This document shows, piece after piece, positions 4,723 through 6,164 of a stretch of 6,164 bases of DNA. Under the pieces are notes generated by a model. The model was not told the origin of the DNA, made no database searches, and worked only from the letters and a program-made list of their open reading frames with translations. Location: the NCBI GenBank assembly GCA_018065745.1, contig JAGHSS010000011.1:1-6164 (forward strand), given 5' to 3'. Numbering within the stretch: the first letter of the stretch is position 1; each line of letters opens with the position of its first letter. Source of the stretch: Candidatus Neoflavobacterium equi. Its GTDB lineage: Bacteria > Bacteroidota > Bacteroidia > Flavobacteriales > Flavobacteriaceae. The position numbers and the translations under genes are program-made.

Positions 4723-6063
4723 ATGATGAAATGGGAACAACTGTTGTCTTTAAACAGACAAGGGGACACCACTAAGAGATTGAGAGTTGAACAAGATGAT
4801 ACCCGTCTGGGGTTTGATGTTGACAATGATCGTGTCGTTTTTTCTTCTGCATTTAGAAGCCTACAAGATAAAACACAGGTAATTCCACTTTCAAAAACTG
4901 ATTTTGTGCACACGCGCTTGACACACAGTTTGGAAGTTTCTGTGGTTGGGCGTTCTTTGGGGCGCTTGATTGGAAAAGAAATAATAAAAAAACACCCGTA
5001 CCTGGAAGAGGTATACGGTCACACCATGACTGATTTTGGTACTATTGTGGCGGCAGCTTCTCTGGCACATGACATTGGAAATCCACCTTTTGGACACTCT
5101 GGAGAAAAGGCCATTGGAGAGTACTTTAAAATTGGAAAGGGTTTAAAATACAAAGATCAATTGTCTGCTATTGAGTGGCAAGACTTAATTGATTTTGAAG
5201 GGAATGCAAACGGTTTTAGTGTACTTACTTCTTCCAGACCTGGAATTGAAGGAAGTGTGCGTTTGACTTATGCTACTCTTGGAGCTTTTATGAAGTACCC
5301 AAAAGAGAGTTTGCCCAAAAAGCCAACTAAAGAAATTCAAGATAAAAAGTTTGGTTACTTTCAAGGAGATAAACAAACGTTTTTAGACATCGCTACAGAG
5401 TTGGGATTGATTCCAAATGGCAGCGGTGATGAAATCAGATTTAAGAGACACCCACTGGCATTTGTTGTGGAAGCAGCAGATGATATTTGTTACACTATTA
5501 TTGATTTTGAAGATGGAATCAACATGGGGTGGATCTCTGAAGATTTGGCTTTGGAGTACTTGATCAAATTGGTACAGCAAAACATTGATTCCAAAAAGTT
5601 TGCGACGCTGATTACCACAGAAGATCGTCTGTCTTACTTAAGAGCTCTTGCGATAAATTCCTTAATTCAGGATGCGGTTAAAATTTTCTTGGAAAATGAA
5701 ACAGCCATTTTAAATGGGGAATTCACCCAAGCTTTGATGGAAAAAAGCAAGTACAAAGCACAATTGAATGACATACTTAAGGTGTGTTCTGATAAAATTT
5801 ACAACAGTAAAGAAGTTATTGAAAAAGAATTGGTCGGTTATCAAGTGATCAATGATTTGTTGGATAAGTTTTGTACCGCGTTTAACAACAAAAGTACGGG
5901 TCAGGAAACCAGTTACGATCAATTGATTCTGCGCATGCTTCCTGAAAAATACAGCATTGAGAAATTGAATCTGTATGATCGGTTAATGCATATTTGTCAT
6001 TTTGTATCCATGCTTTCAGACGGTAAAGCATTGGAATTATACAAAGTTCTTAACGGTAAATAA
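4723..6063 (+). CDS. dgt: Deoxyguanosinetriphosphate triphosphohydrolase (dGTPase, HD superfamily)
   Basis: The enzyme hydrolyses dGTP, and in many relatives other dNTPs, to the deoxynucleoside and inorganic triphosphate, and so influences dNTP pools and replication fidelity. The 446-aa product carries the full HD metal site: His68 in RLTHSLEV, His116-Asp117 in LAHDIGNPPFGHSGE (114-128), and Asp254 in VVEAADDICY. His125 and Glu128 in the GHSGE stretch match the second catalytic pair described for E. coli Dgt. The N-terminal motifs RVVFSSAFRSLQDKTQV (37-53) and the FEGNANGF stretch (158-165) are also family signatures. Length is typical for non-proteobacterial dGTPases (about 430-500). The start is MMK at 4723, and the adjacent ATG at 4726 is equally plausible. 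It is the last gene of the operon, 6 bp after the small membrane protein gene, and ends at a strong terminator. dGTPases are also known to protect against phages by dNTP depletion in some bacteria, but a housekeeping role is the default reading. Confidence 0.96.
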   Translation: MMKWEQLLSLNRQGDTTKRLRVEQDDTRLGFDVDNDRVVFSSAFRSLQDKTQVIPLSKTDFVHTRLTHSLEVSVVGRSLGRLIGKEIIKKHPYLEEVYGHTMTDFGTIVAAASLAHDIGNPPFGHSGEKAIGEYFKIGKGLKYKDQLSAIEWQDLIDFEGNANGFSVLTSSRPGIEGSVRLTYATLGAFMKYPKESLPKKPTKEIQDKKFGYFQGDKQTFLDIATELGLIPNGSGDEIRFKRHPLAFVVEAADDICYTIIDFEDGINMGWISEDLALEYLIKLVQQNIDSKKFATLITTEDRLSYLRALAINSLIQDAVKIFLENETAILNGEFTQALMEKSKYKAQLNDILKVCSDKIYNSKEVIEKELVGYQVINDLLDKFCTAFNNKSTGQETSYDQLILRMLPEKYSIEKLNLYDRLMHICHFVSMLSDGKALELYKVLNGK

Positions 6064-6088
6064 ATTTTATTTGTTTTCTAAAAATATC

Positions 6089-6116
6089 AAGAAGCTCCTT
6101 AGGGAGCTTTTTTTTT
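6089..6116 (+). terminator. Terminator of the four-gene operon
   Basis: AAGCTCC at 6092-6098 pairs perfectly with GGAGCTT at 6103-6109 around the loop TTAG, followed by T residues through 6116. The hairpin stands 28 bp after the dgt stop codon and is a classic intrinsic terminator. Its loop is the same TTAG used by the terminator at 3400-3425. Confidence 0.88.
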
Positions 6117-6151
6117 ATTCAAATATTTCATAATGAACTTGAATTAAATGC

Positions 6152-6159
6152 TATATTTG
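6152..6159 (+). promoter_or_regulatory. Possible promoter -7 box for a gene beyond the window
   Basis: TATATTTG matches TAnnTTTG exactly and lies just past the dgt terminator, the same layout seen at the other two plus-strand units. No clear TTTG is found 17-20 nt upstream, and the gene it might serve is outside the window. Confidence 0.4.
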
Positions 6160-6164
6160 GATAC

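Noticed and set aside
1..6164. Search for mobile elements, CRISPR arrays and tRNA/rRNA genes
   Set aside because: No transposase or integrase reading frame, no regularly spaced direct repeats and no conserved RNA gene segments were seen on either strand.

Overview
The window looks like a piece of a low-GC Bacteroidota chromosome, most likely of the Flavobacteriaceae/Flavobacteriales. The main reasons are the Bacteroidota-type promoter -7 boxes (TAnnTTTG) sitting just upstream of transcription units, start codons preceded by A-rich sequence rather than Shine-Dalgarno motifs, very short leaders, and the protein repertoire (FabD, a MarC-family membrane protein, a DUF3109-type Cys-rich protein, a dGTPase). 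A structured intergenic element of a kind I associate with Flavobacteriia is also present. No rRNA, tRNA, CRISPR array, transposase or integrase is visible.

Layout. Positions 1-129 hold a terminator for an upstream unit and a promoter for fabD. fabD (130-1002, +) is a complete, monocistronic malonyl-CoA:ACP transacylase gene closed by a strong hairpin that can also serve the opposite strand. Positions 1003-1207 are non-coding and contain that terminator plus an approximately 83-nt multi-stem element (about 1110-1192). Three genes follow on the minus strand, transcribed toward fabD in the order MarC-family membrane protein (2645-2070), 64-aa two-helix membrane protein (2025-1831) and single-domain FAD/NAD(P)-binding oxidoreductase (1828-1208). 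The last two are 2 bp apart, so this is probably one operon. A divergent intergenic region (2646-2800) carries a minus-strand promoter for marC and a near-consensus plus-strand promoter for the DUF3109-type gene (2801-3376), which ends at its own terminator.

The final unit is a tight four-gene plus-strand operon: an 82-aa acidic protein of unknown function (3482-3730), a compact AAA+ ATPase (3738-4460), a 93-aa three-helix membrane protein whose start overlaps the ATPase gene by 26 bp (4435-4716), and a dGTP triphosphohydrolase (4723-6063). A terminator and then a possible next promoter close the window.

Two things merit most attention. One is the structured element between the convergent units. 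The other is the four-gene operon linking a small AAA+ ATPase, two uncharacterised small proteins and a dNTP-degrading enzyme. That operon may simply be housekeeping, but its gene combination leaves open a nucleotide-pool or defence-type role. I see no proof of a new system here.
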